The notes under the pieces: generated by a model
The model's database searches: none
What the model was told of the DNA's origin: nothing
What the model saw: the letters and a program-made list of their open reading frames with translations, nothing else
Translations under genes and position numbers: made by a program
Shown here: in pieces, positions 9,254-18,040 of the stretch
Numbering within the stretch: position 1 is the stretch's first letter
How the letters are laid out: each line of letters starts with the position of its first letter
Origin: Rhodoferax fermentans
Lineage (GTDB): Bacteria; Pseudomonadota; Gammaproteobacteria; Burkholderiales; Burkholderiaceae_C
Direction: 5' to 3'
Length of the DNA stretch: 64,000 nt
NCBI RefSeq assembly: GCF_002017865.1
Contig: NZ_MTJN01000002.1
Location: 3,658,001 to 3,722,000 of the forward strand

Positions 9254-10936
9254 ATGTCTCCCCACTTCCGCCAAGCGATGACCTGGCTGCACACCTGGAT
9301 GGGCCTGGTCCTGGGTTTTGTGCTGATGGCCGCATTTTTCTTTGGTGCCTTGTCGGTGTTTGATCGCGAGATCGACCGCTGGGCGATTCCTGAAACGCGC
9401 TTCGAGCCGCAGCCCATGCCCAGTTTCGACAAGGTATTACAGCCGGTTTATGCCCAACTCAGGCCGCATCCATCTGACATGGTGGCGACACAACAGCGCG
9501 TCATCGGCAGCTTGCCGAGCCCCGAGACGATGCCCATGTCCTCACTCTACGCCTACACCACACACCGCGACCCGGTGCTGGCCATTGGCGGCGAGTTCGA
9601 TGTGCCCAACAAGCTCAAGGACGACGCCGACGAACACGCACATGTCCATGGCTGGGCGACCATCGACCCGCGCTCGGGCCAGTTCCTGCCCGACGACAAG
9701 CTCAAGATTGGCAGCGGCTGGTTCTACCCCATGCACTACCAGCTGAACTGGTCGTGGCTGAACCTGGGCTCCTGGCTGGTGGGTCTGGCCGGGTTCAGCA
9801 TGCTGGTGGCGCTGGTCACCGGGGTGATCATGCACCGCAAGATCTTTCGCGAATTTTTCACCTTCCGCCCCTGGAAGCGCACCCAGCGCAGTGCGCTGGA
9901 CCTGCACAACCTGAGCGGCGTGCTCGCCCTGCCCTTCCACTTTTTCTTCGCCCTCACCGGGCTGGTGATCTTTGCCAGCACGGTTTATTTTCCGGTTGGC
10001 CACACCTTGCTCAAGCCCTTGCACGAACAGCACGAGGTGTTGGAGGCCCGGCGCACCGGCCTGCCGCACGAGCCAGCGGGTGTCGCCGCGCCGCTGGCCT
10101 CGGTCGATGCGATGGTGTTGGAGGCCAAGCGGCGCTGGGCGGCGCGCGACATGCCGGGTGAGGTGGGCTTGCTCTTCATCGAACACCTGGGCGATGCCAA
10201 CGGCTACGTCAGCCTGTACCGCGCTGGCAGCGACCAAGTCGCACTGGTCGGCCAGGCCATCCACTTCAAAGCCAGCACCGGCGAGGTGCTGCGCGAGGAG
10301 CCGCCGCCCAGCGCGGTGGGCGGTATCAACGAGTTCCTCACCGGCCTGCATCTGCAACACTTCGAGCACTGGCTGCTGCGCTGGCTCTACGTGCTGGGTG
10401 GCCTGCTGGGCTGCGTTTGTATTGCCACCGGCTTCATTTTCTTTGTCGAAAAACGCAAAAGAAAACACGCCGAGTCCGGCAGCCAAGGCAGCCGCGTCGT
10501 TGATGCGCTGGCGGTGACAACGGTCACCGGCATGGTGATCGCCACTGTTGGCATGCTGGTGGTCAACCGGGTGCTGCCAAGCCATCTGGTGGGCAAAGGC
10601 GAGTGGGAAAAGCTGGCTTTTTGGGGCCTCTGGGTGTTGGCCATGTTGCACGCCTTTGTGCGCAGCGCGCCGGTGGCGCAGGCTCGGCTGAACCCCGCCT
10701 GGCGAGAGCAGTGCTGGGGCATAACCGTGCTGGCCCTGGCCGCTGTTGCGCTGAACTGGCTGAGCACAGGTGACCATCTGTTCAAGACCATGGTCAGCGA
10801 GCCTTACTGGGCGGTGGCCGGTGTGGATCTGAGTCTGCTGGCCTCGGCCGGCATCGCCGTCTGGGTGGCACGCAAACTGGCGCAACGTGACCAGGCGCAC
10901 TTGCCACAGCTCACTGCCGAGGTGGCCCATGGCTGA
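9254..10936 (+). CDS. PepSY-domain membrane protein, putative ferric reductase
   Basis: This 560-residue inner-membrane protein starts with a PepSY-associated helix, MTWLHTWMGLVLGFVLMA. A periplasmic region follows, then several more helices with conserved histidines (LDLHNLSGVLALPFHFFFALTG, and HLQHFEHWLLRWLYVLGG). Such proteins accompany siderophore receptors and are thought to act in reductive release of iron; that role is inference. It follows DUF3649 by 13 bases with GGAGG upstream, and overlaps the DUF3325 gene by eight bases, so it is part of one operon. Confidence 0.85.
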   Translation: MSPHFRQAMTWLHTWMGLVLGFVLMAAFFFGALSVFDREIDRWAIPETRFEPQPMPSFDKVLQPVYAQLRPHPSDMVATQQRVIGSLPSPETMPMSSLYAYTTHRDPVLAIGGEFDVPNKLKDDADEHAHVHGWATIDPRSGQFLPDDKLKIGSGWFYPMHYQLNWSWLNLGSWLVGLAGFSMLVALVTGVIMHRKIFREFFTFRPWKRTQRSALDLHNLSGVLALPFHFFFALTGLVIFASTVYFPVGHTLLKPLHEQHEVLEARRTGLPHEPAGVAAPLASVDAMVLEAKRRWAARDMPGEVGLLFIEHLGDANGYVSLYRAGSDQVALVGQAIHFKASTGEVLREEPPPSAVGGINEFLTGLHLQHFEHWLLRWLYVLGGLLGCVCIATGFIFFVEKRKRKHAESGSQGSRVVDALAVTTVTGMVIATVGMLVVNRVLPSHLVGKGEWEKLAFWGLWVLAMLHAFVRSAPVAQARLNPAWREQCWGITVLALAAVALNWLSTGDHLFKTMVSEPYWAVAGVDLSLLASAGIAVWVARKLAQRDQAHLPQLTAEVAHG

Positions 10937-11249
10937 GGCACTGACGCTGTGCCTGGCGGCACTGTTGTCTTTCATCGGCATGGGCTGGCTGGCACTCAGC
11001 CTGGAGGTGCATTGGCAGCAGGCTTTTGGCCACCAGGCCGTGTTGACCGCCCGAGCCACCCAGCGGCTGCGCCTGCTCGGCTGGATGGGTCTGCTGCTGT
11101 CCGCGGTGTTCTGCTTTATCGCCGACCGGCCGTCGATGGCGGTGCTGGTCTGGCTCATGCTGCTGGCGGCGTCCGCCAGCTTGATCACGCAGGTGCTCGC
11201 CTGGCGGGCGCCTTGGCTGCGGATGCTGGTGATGCGGATCAGGCGCTGA
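10929..11249 (+). CDS. DUF3325 small membrane protein
   Basis: This 106-residue protein has three hydrophobic segments and no soluble domain. It matches the DUF3325 type found at the end of receptor-DUF3649-PepSY iron operons. The start ATGGCTGA overlaps the PepSY stop by eight bases, showing tight coupling. An in-frame upstream extension to 10887 lies inside the previous gene and is not needed. The function is unknown, presumably with the PepSY protein. Confidence 0.75.
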   Translation: MAEALTLCLAALLSFIGMGWLALSLEVHWQQAFGHQAVLTARATQRLRLLGWMGLLLSAVFCFIADRPSMAVLVWLMLLAASASLITQVLAWRAPWLRMLVMRIRR

Positions 11250-11278
11250 TCAGAGCGGGGGCGCTGGTTGACCCAAGC

Positions 11279-11767
11279 TCAGCTGTTGCGTGTATCAATG
11301 CCCCAGCGGGCCAGCGCCGCATCGTCGCTGACGCGGGCATCGACCCAGCACGCACCCTCAGGGCTGGTTTCCTTTTTCCAGAACGGTGCCTGGGTCTTGA
11401 GGTAGTCCATCAGGAACTCGCAGGCGGCAAAACTCTCACCCCGGTGGGCCGAGGTCACGGCCACCAGCACAATCTGGTCCAGCGGCTGCAACAACCCAAT
11501 GCGGTGGATGACACGCGCGCCATAGATGTCAAAGCGTTGCAGGGCAGCATCGATCATGGCCTCGATCGCGGCTTCGGTCATGCCCGGGTAATGCTCCAGC
11601 TCTAGGCTGCTGATCTGGCCCGGCTGGCCAGCAGTACGGTCGCGCACGGTGCCGACAAAACTACACACCGCACCGACGCGGCCATCCTGGGCACGCAGGG
11701 CGGCGATCTCGGCATTCAGGTCAAAGTCCTGGGTCTGAATCGATACCCATGCAGGGTCTTGCTTCAA
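11279..11767 (-). CDS. moaE: Molybdopterin synthase catalytic subunit MoaE
   Basis: This large subunit of molybdopterin synthase inserts the dithiolene sulfurs carried by MoaD into cyclic pyranopterin monophosphate, in the cytoplasm. Its 162 residues include SAHRGESFAACEFLMDYLK and the APFWKKE motif, with K124 and K131 matching the active-site lysines of the family. The only plausible start is the TTG at 11767, preceded by GGAGG five bases upstream. Both are supplied by a copy of the dispersed palindromic repeat lying between moaD and moaE. It is the last gene of a leftward hom-thrC-moeA-moaD-moaE run. Confidence 0.95.
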   Translation of the reverse strand: MKQDPAWVSIQTQDFDLNAEIAALRAQDGRVGAVCSFVGTVRDRTAGQPGQISSLELEHYPGMTEAAIEAMIDAALQRFDIYGARVIHRIGLLQPLDQIVLVAVTSAHRGESFAACEFLMDYLKTQAPFWKKETSPEGACWVDARVSDDAALARWGIDTRNS

Positions 11768-11808
11768 AATGGCCTCCAGCCCTTATGGATAAAGGGCAGA
11801 CAGATATA
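11765..11808. repeat. Dispersed palindromic repeat, copy A (moaD/moaE)
   Basis: The core AGCCCTTATGGATAAAGGGC is a slightly decayed hairpin with the flank ATGGCCTCC on the moaE side. Read on the minus strand, that flank gives GGAGGCCATT immediately before the moaE TTG, so the repeat provides its ribosome binding site. Confidence 0.75.
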
Positions 11809-11855
11809 TTTTTAATAGCGCACCAGCCGATACATCAGAGACCAACTTGGCCAAG

Positions 11856-12107
11856 CTAGCCCCCGGTCACCGGCGGGAAAAATGCCACTTCGGCGCCCTC
11901 GGTCAAAGCCTCTGCCTCGTTCGCCATGATCTGGTTAAGCGCGAGCCGCACAGCACGGCCACGCGCCAAACTCTCGGCATGGCCATCCCCCAGCGCGATC
12001 AGTTCGTCACGCAAAGCGCCCAGGGTGTTGGCCTGTGTCTCACGCACTTCCACGCCGGTACCAATGGCTTCGCGGATCGAGGCGAAATACTTCACGGTGA
12101 TCTTCAT
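11856..12107 (-). CDS. moaD: Molybdopterin synthase sulfur carrier MoaD
   Basis: This 83-residue ubiquitin-fold protein carries sulfur as a C-terminal thiocarboxylate to MoaE during molybdopterin synthesis. It starts MKITVKYFASIREAIG and ends in the obligatory Gly-Gly (FFPPVTGG). The start overlaps the moeA stop by four bases (ATGA), indicating translational coupling. moaE follows after an 88-base gap that contains a copy of the repeat. Confidence 0.96.
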   Translation of the reverse strand: MKITVKYFASIREAIGTGVEVRETQANTLGALRDELIALGDGHAESLARGRAVRLALNQIMANEAEALTEGAEVAFFPPVTGG

Positions 12108-13369
12108 GACAACAAGGCCGCAAACGGGATAAAACGCACCGCGTCACCGGGCGCGATGGTCTGGCCCGGCGGGTTGTCCACCAGACCGTCCCCCCAGACC
12201 GCCGAGGTCAACACCGCCGCACTCTGGTTGGGAAACAGTTCCAGCGTGCCCGCTGCATTCAAACGCGCCCGCAGGAACTCACGGCGTTTATCGGCTCTAG
12301 CCCAGGTAAATCCTGAGGTAGCCACTATGGATAACGGAGCTAGCTGGGTCACACCCTGCATCCGTAGCAAAAACGGCCGCACCAGCAGCAAAAAGGTCAC
12401 CAGACCCGACACCGGGTTGCCCGGCAGGCCGATGAAATGGGCGCCCTGTCCGGGCACCCCGCTGCGCGCGATCTGGCCGTAGGCAAAGGGTTTACCGGGC
12501 TTGATAGCGATCTGCCACAGGTTCAGCTGGCCCAGCGCCTGCACGGCAGGTTTGACGTGGTCTTCTTCACCGACCGAGACACCGCCGCTGGTCAGAATCA
12601 GGTCGTGCTGCTGCGCGGCGGCGGCCAGCGCGTCGATCGTGGCCTGGCGCTGATCCGGCACGACGCCCAGGTCAGTTACCTCACAACCCAGTCGGGTCAA
12701 CAAGGCCTTGAGCACAAAACGGTTCGAGTTGTAGATGGCACTGGGGCGCATGTCTTGTGGCGCCACCTCGCCGGGCATCACCAGCTCGTCACCGGTGGTC
12801 AAGAGCGCCACTTTGGGGCGGCGCAGCACCTGCAGTTGGTTCATGCCAATACTGGCCGCCAGCCCAAGTGATGCGGGGGTCAGACGCTCCCCTTTTGAGA
12901 GTATGGTGGCACCCCGCTGGATGTCTTCACCACTGCGGCGAATCCACTGACCCAGCGTCACTGGCCCGTTGACCAACACACAGCCATTCTCTTGGAGCAC
13001 GCAGTTTTCCTGCATCACCACCGCGTCGGCACCGGCTGGCAGCGGCGCGCCGGTGAAGAGTCGCGCCACCGTTTGCGCGGCCAAGGGATCTGGGCTGCTG
13101 CCCGCCGGGATGCGCTGTGACACCGGCAGGGCCACACCCGCAGCCAGATCGGCACAACACACGGCGTAACCGTCCATCGCGCTGTTGTCGTGGGGCGGCA
13201 CCTGCAGCGCAGACACCAAGTCCTGCGCCAGCACCCGGCCATCGGCATCAAACGTCGATACCGTCTCGATACCGTCCAAGGTCTGGGCACAACCCAGCAA
13301 CTCGGCCAGCGCCTCGTCAAGCGACTTCAGGGGGGCAAACACCGCCGCTGGCTCTGGCGTCAGGCGCAC
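12104..13369 (-). CDS. moeA: Molybdopterin molybdenumtransferase MoeA
   Basis: This 421-residue cytoplasmic enzyme inserts molybdate into adenylylated molybdopterin to form molybdenum cofactor. Family motifs include MDGYAVCCADL near the start, LLTTGDELVMPGE, ILTSGGVSVGEEDHVK and GLPGNPVSG. The start is a GTG at 13369 that overlaps the end of thrC by ten bases. A segment near 12300-12345 (LAPLSIVATSGF) resembles a decayed copy of the window's repeat, but the frame is intact. Cofactor genes following threonine genes is an arrangement I consider common in this family. Confidence 0.95.
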   Translation of the reverse strand: MRLTPEPAAVFAPLKSLDEALAELLGCAQTLDGIETVSTFDADGRVLAQDLVSALQVPPHDNSAMDGYAVCCADLAAGVALPVSQRIPAGSSPDPLAAQTVARLFTGAPLPAGADAVVMQENCVLQENGCVLVNGPVTLGQWIRRSGEDIQRGATILSKGERLTPASLGLAASIGMNQLQVLRRPKVALLTTGDELVMPGEVAPQDMRPSAIYNSNRFVLKALLTRLGCEVTDLGVVPDQRQATIDALAAAAQQHDLILTSGGVSVGEEDHVKPAVQALGQLNLWQIAIKPGKPFAYGQIARSGVPGQGAHFIGLPGNPVSGLVTFLLLVRPFLLRMQGVTQLAPLSIVATSGFTWARADKRREFLRARLNAAGTLELFPNQSAAVLTSAVWGDGLVDNPPGQTIAPGDAVRFIPFAALLS

Positions 13370-14787
13370 CGGCTGATGATCAGCTGTTTGATGGCGGCCA
13401 CGTCAGCAGCCATCGTGATCACCCGCTTGGGCAAAGCCTCAATGCAGTCAAACTTGGCGGGGCGCTCCGGCTCGCGGCCCGTGGCCTCCACAATGGTCTC
13501 GGCAAACTTGATCGGCAAGGCGGTTTCCAGAACAATCATCGGCACATCGGCTTGCAACTGCTCACGCGCCACCTTGACACCGTCGGCGGTATGCGGGTCG
13601 ATCACCATGGCGTGTTGCTCAAAACTCTCTTTGATGGTGGCCAGGCGGTTGGCGTGGGTGCTTTTGCCGCTGACAAAACCATAACGCAGGCGGATGTCGT
13701 TGAAGGCCGGATGCTGGCTCAGGTCAAACTGGCCGCTGCGCGCCAGGGCGTCACCAAACAGCGCCTTGACCCGGGCGCCGTCGCGACCCAGCAGGTCAAA
13801 AATGAAGCGCTCGAAGTTGCTTGCTTTGGAGATGTCCATCGACGGGCTGGAGGTCTCATGCGTGTCGGCGCTGGCGCGCACGCGGTAGACACCGGTCTTG
13901 AAAAACTCGTCGAGCACGTCGTTTTCGTTGGTGGCCGCCACCAGTTTGGCAATCGGCAAGCCCATCATGCGCGCCACATGGCCAGCGCAGATGTTGCCAA
14001 AGTTGCCGCTGGGCACGGTGAAGCTGACCTTCTGGTCATTGGTTTCGGTGGCCTGGAAGTACCCGGCAAAGTAGTAAACCACTTGCGCCAACAGCCGCGC
14101 CCAGTTGATGCTGTTGACGGTGCCAATCTTGTAGCGGCGCTTGAAATCCAGGTCATTGCTGACCGCCTTGACCATGTCCTGGCAGTCGTCAAACACGCCT
14201 TCGACGGCGATATTGATGATGTTCTCATCCATCAGGCTGAACATCTGCGCCTGCTGGAACGGGCTCATGCGCCCGGCCGGGCTGGTCATGAACACACGCA
14301 CACCTTTTTTGCCCCGCATCGCGTACTCAGCGGCGCTGCCGGTGTCGCCACTGGTGGCGCCCAGAATGTTGAGTTGTTCACCACGGCGCGCCAGCTCGTA
14401 CTCGAACAGGTTGCCCAGCAGCTGCATCGCCATGTCCTTGAACGCCAGCGTCGGGCCGTTGGACAGGGCCTCGAGCCAGATGCCGTTGTCCAGATGGCGC
14501 AGCGGCACGATCTCGCCGGTGCCAAACACCTCGGCGGTGTAAGTCTTGGCGCAGATGGCGCGCAGGTCGTCGGCCGGAATGTCGTCGATGTAGAGCGACA
14601 GGATCTCAAACGCCAGTTCGGCGTAACCCTGCACGTGGTAAACCGTGCGCCAACGGCTCAGGGTGGCGTCATCCACCTGGGGATAAGACTCTGGCAGGTA
14701 CAGACCACCATCAGGCGCCAGGCCTTCGAGCAGGATGTCACAAAAACGCTTGGGGCTGTGGTCGCCGCGGGTGGAGAGGTAGTTCAT
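13360..14787 (-). CDS. thrC: Threonine synthase
   Basis: This 475-residue pyridoxal-phosphate enzyme converts O-phosphohomoserine to threonine. It starts MNYLSTRGDHSPKRF. LAFKDMAMQLLGN at about residues 115-127 carries the PLP lysine (K117), and SGNFGNICAGHVARMMGLP follows. Its length and motifs fit the longer, yeast/E. coli-like class. The ATG at 14787 overlaps the hom stop by one base (ATGA). A 29-residue upstream extension of the frame lies inside hom and is rejected. Confidence 0.96.
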   Translation of the reverse strand: MNYLSTRGDHSPKRFCDILLEGLAPDGGLYLPESYPQVDDATLSRWRTVYHVQGYAELAFEILSLYIDDIPADDLRAICAKTYTAEVFGTGEIVPLRHLDNGIWLEALSNGPTLAFKDMAMQLLGNLFEYELARRGEQLNILGATSGDTGSAAEYAMRGKKGVRVFMTSPAGRMSPFQQAQMFSLMDENIINIAVEGVFDDCQDMVKAVSNDLDFKRRYKIGTVNSINWARLLAQVVYYFAGYFQATETNDQKVSFTVPSGNFGNICAGHVARMMGLPIAKLVAATNENDVLDEFFKTGVYRVRASADTHETSSPSMDISKASNFERFIFDLLGRDGARVKALFGDALARSGQFDLSQHPAFNDIRLRYGFVSGKSTHANRLATIKESFEQHAMVIDPHTADGVKVAREQLQADVPMIVLETALPIKFAETIVEATGREPERPAKFDCIEALPKRVITMAADVAAIKQLIISRCA

Positions 14788-16136
14788 CAGGCCAGTTCCT
14801 CCTTGCGGATGCGGGTGATGGGCCCCAAGACGGTTGGCAGGGCCTGCATCTGGGCGATGGCGGCGTTCATGCAAGCCTCGACACAGTCGTGGGTCAGGAT
14901 GATCACATCGGTTTGCGGCACTTGGGACTCGCCACAGACTTCATCGGCTTCGCGTTGTAACACCGCGTCGATGCTGATACCGGCCTCGGCCAGGATGCCG
15001 GTGACCTTGGTCAACACGCCAGTCTCGTCGGCCACCCGCAGGCGCAGGTAGTAGCTGGTGACCACCTCACTCATGGGCAACACCACCAGATCGCTCATGG
15101 CGTTGGGCTGGAACGCGAGATGGGGCACGCGTTGCGCCGCATCCGCCGTGTGCAGGCGGGTGATGTCGACCAGGTCGGCAATCACTGCGCTGGCGGTAGG
15201 CTCACTACCGGCGCCCTTGCCGTAGTAGAGCGTGTTGCCCACCGCATCACCGTTGACCACCACCGCGTTCATGGCACCTTCGACATTGGCAATCAGGCGT
15301 TTGGCAGGCACCAGGCAGGGGTGCACGCGCAGCTCAATGCCATCGGCTTGGCGTTTGCTCACGTCGCCCTGGCGGCGCTTGGTGATGCCCAGCAGCTTGA
15401 TGCGGTAGCCCAGTTGCTCGGCGTATTTGATGTCGGCAGCGCCCAGTTGTGTGATGCCTTCCACATAGGCCTTGTCAAATTGCACCGGCACACCAAAGGC
15501 AATGGAGGCCATCAGCGTGGCCTTGTGGGCGGCGTCCACACCTTCGATGTCAAAGGTTGGGTCGGCCTCGGCGTAACCCAGTGCCTGGGCTTCTTTGAGT
15601 GCCACAGCAAAGTCCAGGCCTTTGTCGCGCATCTCGCTCAGGATGAAGTTGGTGGTGCCGTTGATGATGCCAGCCACCCATTGGATGCGGTTGGCTGTGA
15701 GGCCCTCGCGCAGCGCCTTGATGATCGGGATGCCACCGGCCACGGCCGCCTCAAACGCCACCATCACACCTTTGGCAGACGCAGCCGCAAAAATTTCGGT
15801 GCCATGCACTGCCAGCAAAGCCTTGTTGGCGGTCACCACATGTTTGCCAGCCGCAATGGCCTCTAAAACCAGGGTTTTGGCAATGCCATAGCCACCGATG
15901 AGTTCGATGACGATGTCGATGTCAGGGTTGGCAATCACCGCGCGGGCGTCGCTGACCACGGTCACACCGGGGCCGACCAGCTCCTGGGCACGCGCCACGT
16001 TCAGGTCGGCCACCATCGTGATCTCGATACCCCGACCGGCGCGGCGCTGGATTTCCTCCTGGTTGCGCCGCAGCACATTGAACGTACCAGAGCCCACAAC
16101 ACCGATACCGAGCAGACCAACTTGAATAGGTTTCAT
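14787..16136 (-). CDS. hom: Homoserine dehydrogenase
   Basis: This 449-residue enzyme reduces aspartate semialdehyde to homoserine, at the branch to threonine and methionine. It begins MKPIQVGLLGIGVVGSGT with an NAD(P)-binding motif. The catalytic region includes NKALLAVHG and GGIPIIKALREGL. A C-terminal ACT domain (YYLRLRVADETGVLTKVTGIL, about 360-430) suggests threonine feedback. I chose the ATG at 16136; an in-frame TTG three codons upstream is the alternative. A repeat copy lies in the gap to alaA. Confidence 0.96.
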   Translation of the reverse strand: MKPIQVGLLGIGVVGSGTFNVLRRNQEEIQRRAGRGIEITMVADLNVARAQELVGPGVTVVSDARAVIANPDIDIVIELIGGYGIAKTLVLEAIAAGKHVVTANKALLAVHGTEIFAAASAKGVMVAFEAAVAGGIPIIKALREGLTANRIQWVAGIINGTTNFILSEMRDKGLDFAVALKEAQALGYAEADPTFDIEGVDAAHKATLMASIAFGVPVQFDKAYVEGITQLGAADIKYAEQLGYRIKLLGITKRRQGDVSKRQADGIELRVHPCLVPAKRLIANVEGAMNAVVVNGDAVGNTLYYGKGAGSEPTASAVIADLVDITRLHTADAAQRVPHLAFQPNAMSDLVVLPMSEVVTSYYLRLRVADETGVLTKVTGILAEAGISIDAVLQREADEVCGESQVPQTDVIILTHDCVEACMNAAIAQMQALPTVLGPITRIRKEELA

Positions 16137-16157
16137 AATTTTCAAAAGTTACAGGTT

Positions 16158-16206
16158 AAATTGGCCTCTAGCCCTTATTTAATAAGCGCGAGTAGCTCTT
16201 AAAAAC
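16158..16206. repeat. Dispersed palindromic repeat, copy B (alaA/hom)
   Basis: TTGGCCTCTAGCCCTTATTT is followed by AATAAGCGCGAGTAGCTCTT. The left arm is intact and the right arm has diverged (GCGCGAG for GGGCTAG). It sits between the alaA stop and the hom start. Confidence 0.8.
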
Positions 16207-16214
16207 AGAGTACG

Positions 16215-17441
16215 TCAGTTGCTGTGACGCTTGCGGTAGCCTTCCAGAAACTTGGCAATGCGACCAATCGCCACACGCAAGTCTTCCTCATGGGGCAAAA
16301 ACACAATGCGGAAATGGTCCGGCTGCTGCCAGTTGAAGCCGGTGCCCTGCACCAGCATCACCCGGGTTTCGCGCAGCAACTCCAGGAAAAACTGGCGGTC
16401 GTCGGTGATCGGGTACAGCGTCGGGTCCAGCTTGGGGAACATGTAGAGCGCAGCCTCAGGCTTGACACAGCTCACGCCGGGGATGGCGGTGATCAGCTCA
16501 TAGGCCAGGTCGCGCTGGCGGCGCAGGCGGCCACCCTCACACACCAGGTCGTTGATGCTCTGGTAACCGCCCAGCGCGGTCTGGATCGCCCATTGGCCGG
16601 GGACGTTGGAGCACAGCTTCATGTTCGAGAGCATGGTCAAACCCTCGATGTAGTCACCGGCGGCCTTCTTGTTGCCCGAGACCACCATCCAGCCAGCGCG
16701 GTAACCGCAGGAGCGGTAACTCTTAGAGAGCGAGTTGAAGGTCAGCGTCAGCACGTCGGTCGACAACGAAGCCAATGCCGTGTGTTTGACACCGTCGTAA
16801 AGCACCTTGTCATACACCTCGTCAGCCAGAATCACCAAGCCGTGTTCACGGGCGATGGTCACAATGCCCTGGAGCAGTTCATCGCTGTACAACACCCCAG
16901 TCGGATTGTTCGGGTTGATCACCACAATGCCTTTGGTGCGCGGTGTGATCTTGGCGCGGATATCGTCCAGGTCCGGCATCCAGCCATTGGCTTCGTCACA
17001 CAGGTAATGCACCGGGGTGCCACCCGACAGGCTGGTGGAGGCGGTCCACAGCGGGTAGTCGGGCATCGGCAGCAACAACTCGTCGCCGTTGTCCAGCAGC
17101 GCGTTGGTGGCCATGGTGATGAGTTCGCTGGCGCCATTGCCCAGGTAGATGTCGTCGAGCGTCACACCCACAATGCCCTGCTTCTGGGTTTCGTGCATGA
17201 CCGCCTTACGTGCCGCAAAAATGCCCTTGCTGTCCGAATAACCCGCCGAATTGGGCAGGTTGCGGATCATGTCCTGCTGGATCTCTTCAGGCGCATCAAA
17301 ACCAAACACCGCCAAGTTGCCCAGGTTGAGCTTGATGATCTTCTGGCCTTCATCTTCCATCTGGCGCGCCGCGTCCATGATCGGGCCGCGGATGTCGTAA
17401 AGCACATTGGCCAGTTTGGCTGATTTGCGTATGGTTTTCAA
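16215..17441 (-). CDS. alaA: Alanine transaminase, AlaA type
   Basis: This 408-residue class I PLP aminotransferase closely follows E. coli AlaA, which makes alanine from pyruvate and glutamate. Shared stretches include NVLYDIRGPIMDAARQ, DYPLWTASTSLSGG, VINPNNPTGVLYS and YIEGLTMLSNMKLCSNVP. The PLP lysine is in FNSLSKSYRSCGYRAGW. The start is a TTG at 17441 with GGAGGGAC just before it, giving LKTIRKSAKLANVLYD. A longer reading to 17660 overlaps the divergent gene and is rejected. One difference from E. coli is NLGNLAVFGFDAPEE in place of NIGNPAPFGFDAP. Confidence 0.9.
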   Translation of the reverse strand: MKTIRKSAKLANVLYDIRGPIMDAARQMEDEGQKIIKLNLGNLAVFGFDAPEEIQQDMIRNLPNSAGYSDSKGIFAARKAVMHETQKQGIVGVTLDDIYLGNGASELITMATNALLDNGDELLLPMPDYPLWTASTSLSGGTPVHYLCDEANGWMPDLDDIRAKITPRTKGIVVINPNNPTGVLYSDELLQGIVTIAREHGLVILADEVYDKVLYDGVKHTALASLSTDVLTLTFNSLSKSYRSCGYRAGWMVVSGNKKAAGDYIEGLTMLSNMKLCSNVPGQWAIQTALGGYQSINDLVCEGGRLRRQRDLAYELITAIPGVSCVKPEAALYMFPKLDPTLYPITDDRQFFLELLRETRVMLVQGTGFNWQQPDHFRIVFLPHEEDLRVAIGRIAKFLEGYRKRHSN

Positions 17442-17570
17442 AGTCCCTCCGGGAGTGGCTGCACGTGGGCGAAACCTATAATTTGACCACAAGTCTTTGC
17501 GCTTCCACGGCGCAGGCCCCAGCACCGGTAACCCAGCGCGCCCCAGACGGCCTGACACCCCGAAAGACCC

Positions 17571-17939
17571 ATGAAAATACATCCCGACAAGCCACATTTC
17601 CAGTCCATCAACGCCTACGGCCCTGACTGGGTACAGGTCGGCGGCGAAAAAATCACACACAGCATCATCCTGGACTCACGCGGCAAACGTTTGGACTGGC
17701 CCTGCAACCGCTTTGAAGACATCACGACCGAGGTATTTGAGCAAATGGCGCAATGGCAGCCCGAGCTGGTGATTTTTGGCAGCGGTGAACGCCTGCGTTT
17801 TGTCCACCCGAGCCTGACCCAAGCCCTGATCCAGCGGCAAATTGGCCTGGAAACCATGGACACCCAGGCGGCTTGTCGCACCTACAACATCTTGGCCGCC
17901 GAGGGGCGATATGTCGCGGTTGCACTGCTAATGCGTTAA
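17571..17939 (+). CDS. Mth938-like domain protein
   Basis: This 122-residue soluble protein is of the DUF498/Mth938 family, related to mitochondrial NDUFAF3. It contains YGPDWVQVGGEKITHSIIL, ELVIFGSGERLRFVHP and GLETMDTQAACRTYNILAAEGR, the usual family landmarks. The biochemical role in bacteria is not established. It is transcribed divergently from alaA across about 130 bases and followed by the peroxiredoxin gene about 100 bases downstream. Confidence 0.88.
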   Translation: MKIHPDKPHFQSINAYGPDWVQVGGEKITHSIILDSRGKRLDWPCNRFEDITTEVFEQMAQWQPELVIFGSGERLRFVHPSLTQALIQRQIGLETMDTQAACRTYNILAAEGRYVAVALLMR

Positions 17940-18040
17940 AATCCGCAGTTGGCAGTCGAGGGCGCAGCAGCGCTATAAAAAAAGGATAGTGTCCGCGACT
18001 TGAGAGACTGACGCATCCTGTCACACGAGATTGAAGAACC

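Noticed and set aside
9542..11188. 548-codon minus-strand ORF
   Set aside because: It is antisense to the PepSY and DUF3325 genes and His/Gln-rich without any recognisable domain.
12290..12350. Decayed repeat copy inside moeA
   Set aside because: The similarity (TTATCCATA with TAGCT and GGCTA parts) is suggestive but too weak to list as a feature.
13117..15051. 644-codon plus-strand ORF
   Set aside because: It lies opposite moeA, thrC and hom, all of which have clear motifs; it is a GC-driven shadow.
16224..17423. 399-codon plus-strand ORF
   Set aside because: It is fully antisense to alaA, which matches E. coli AlaA along its length.
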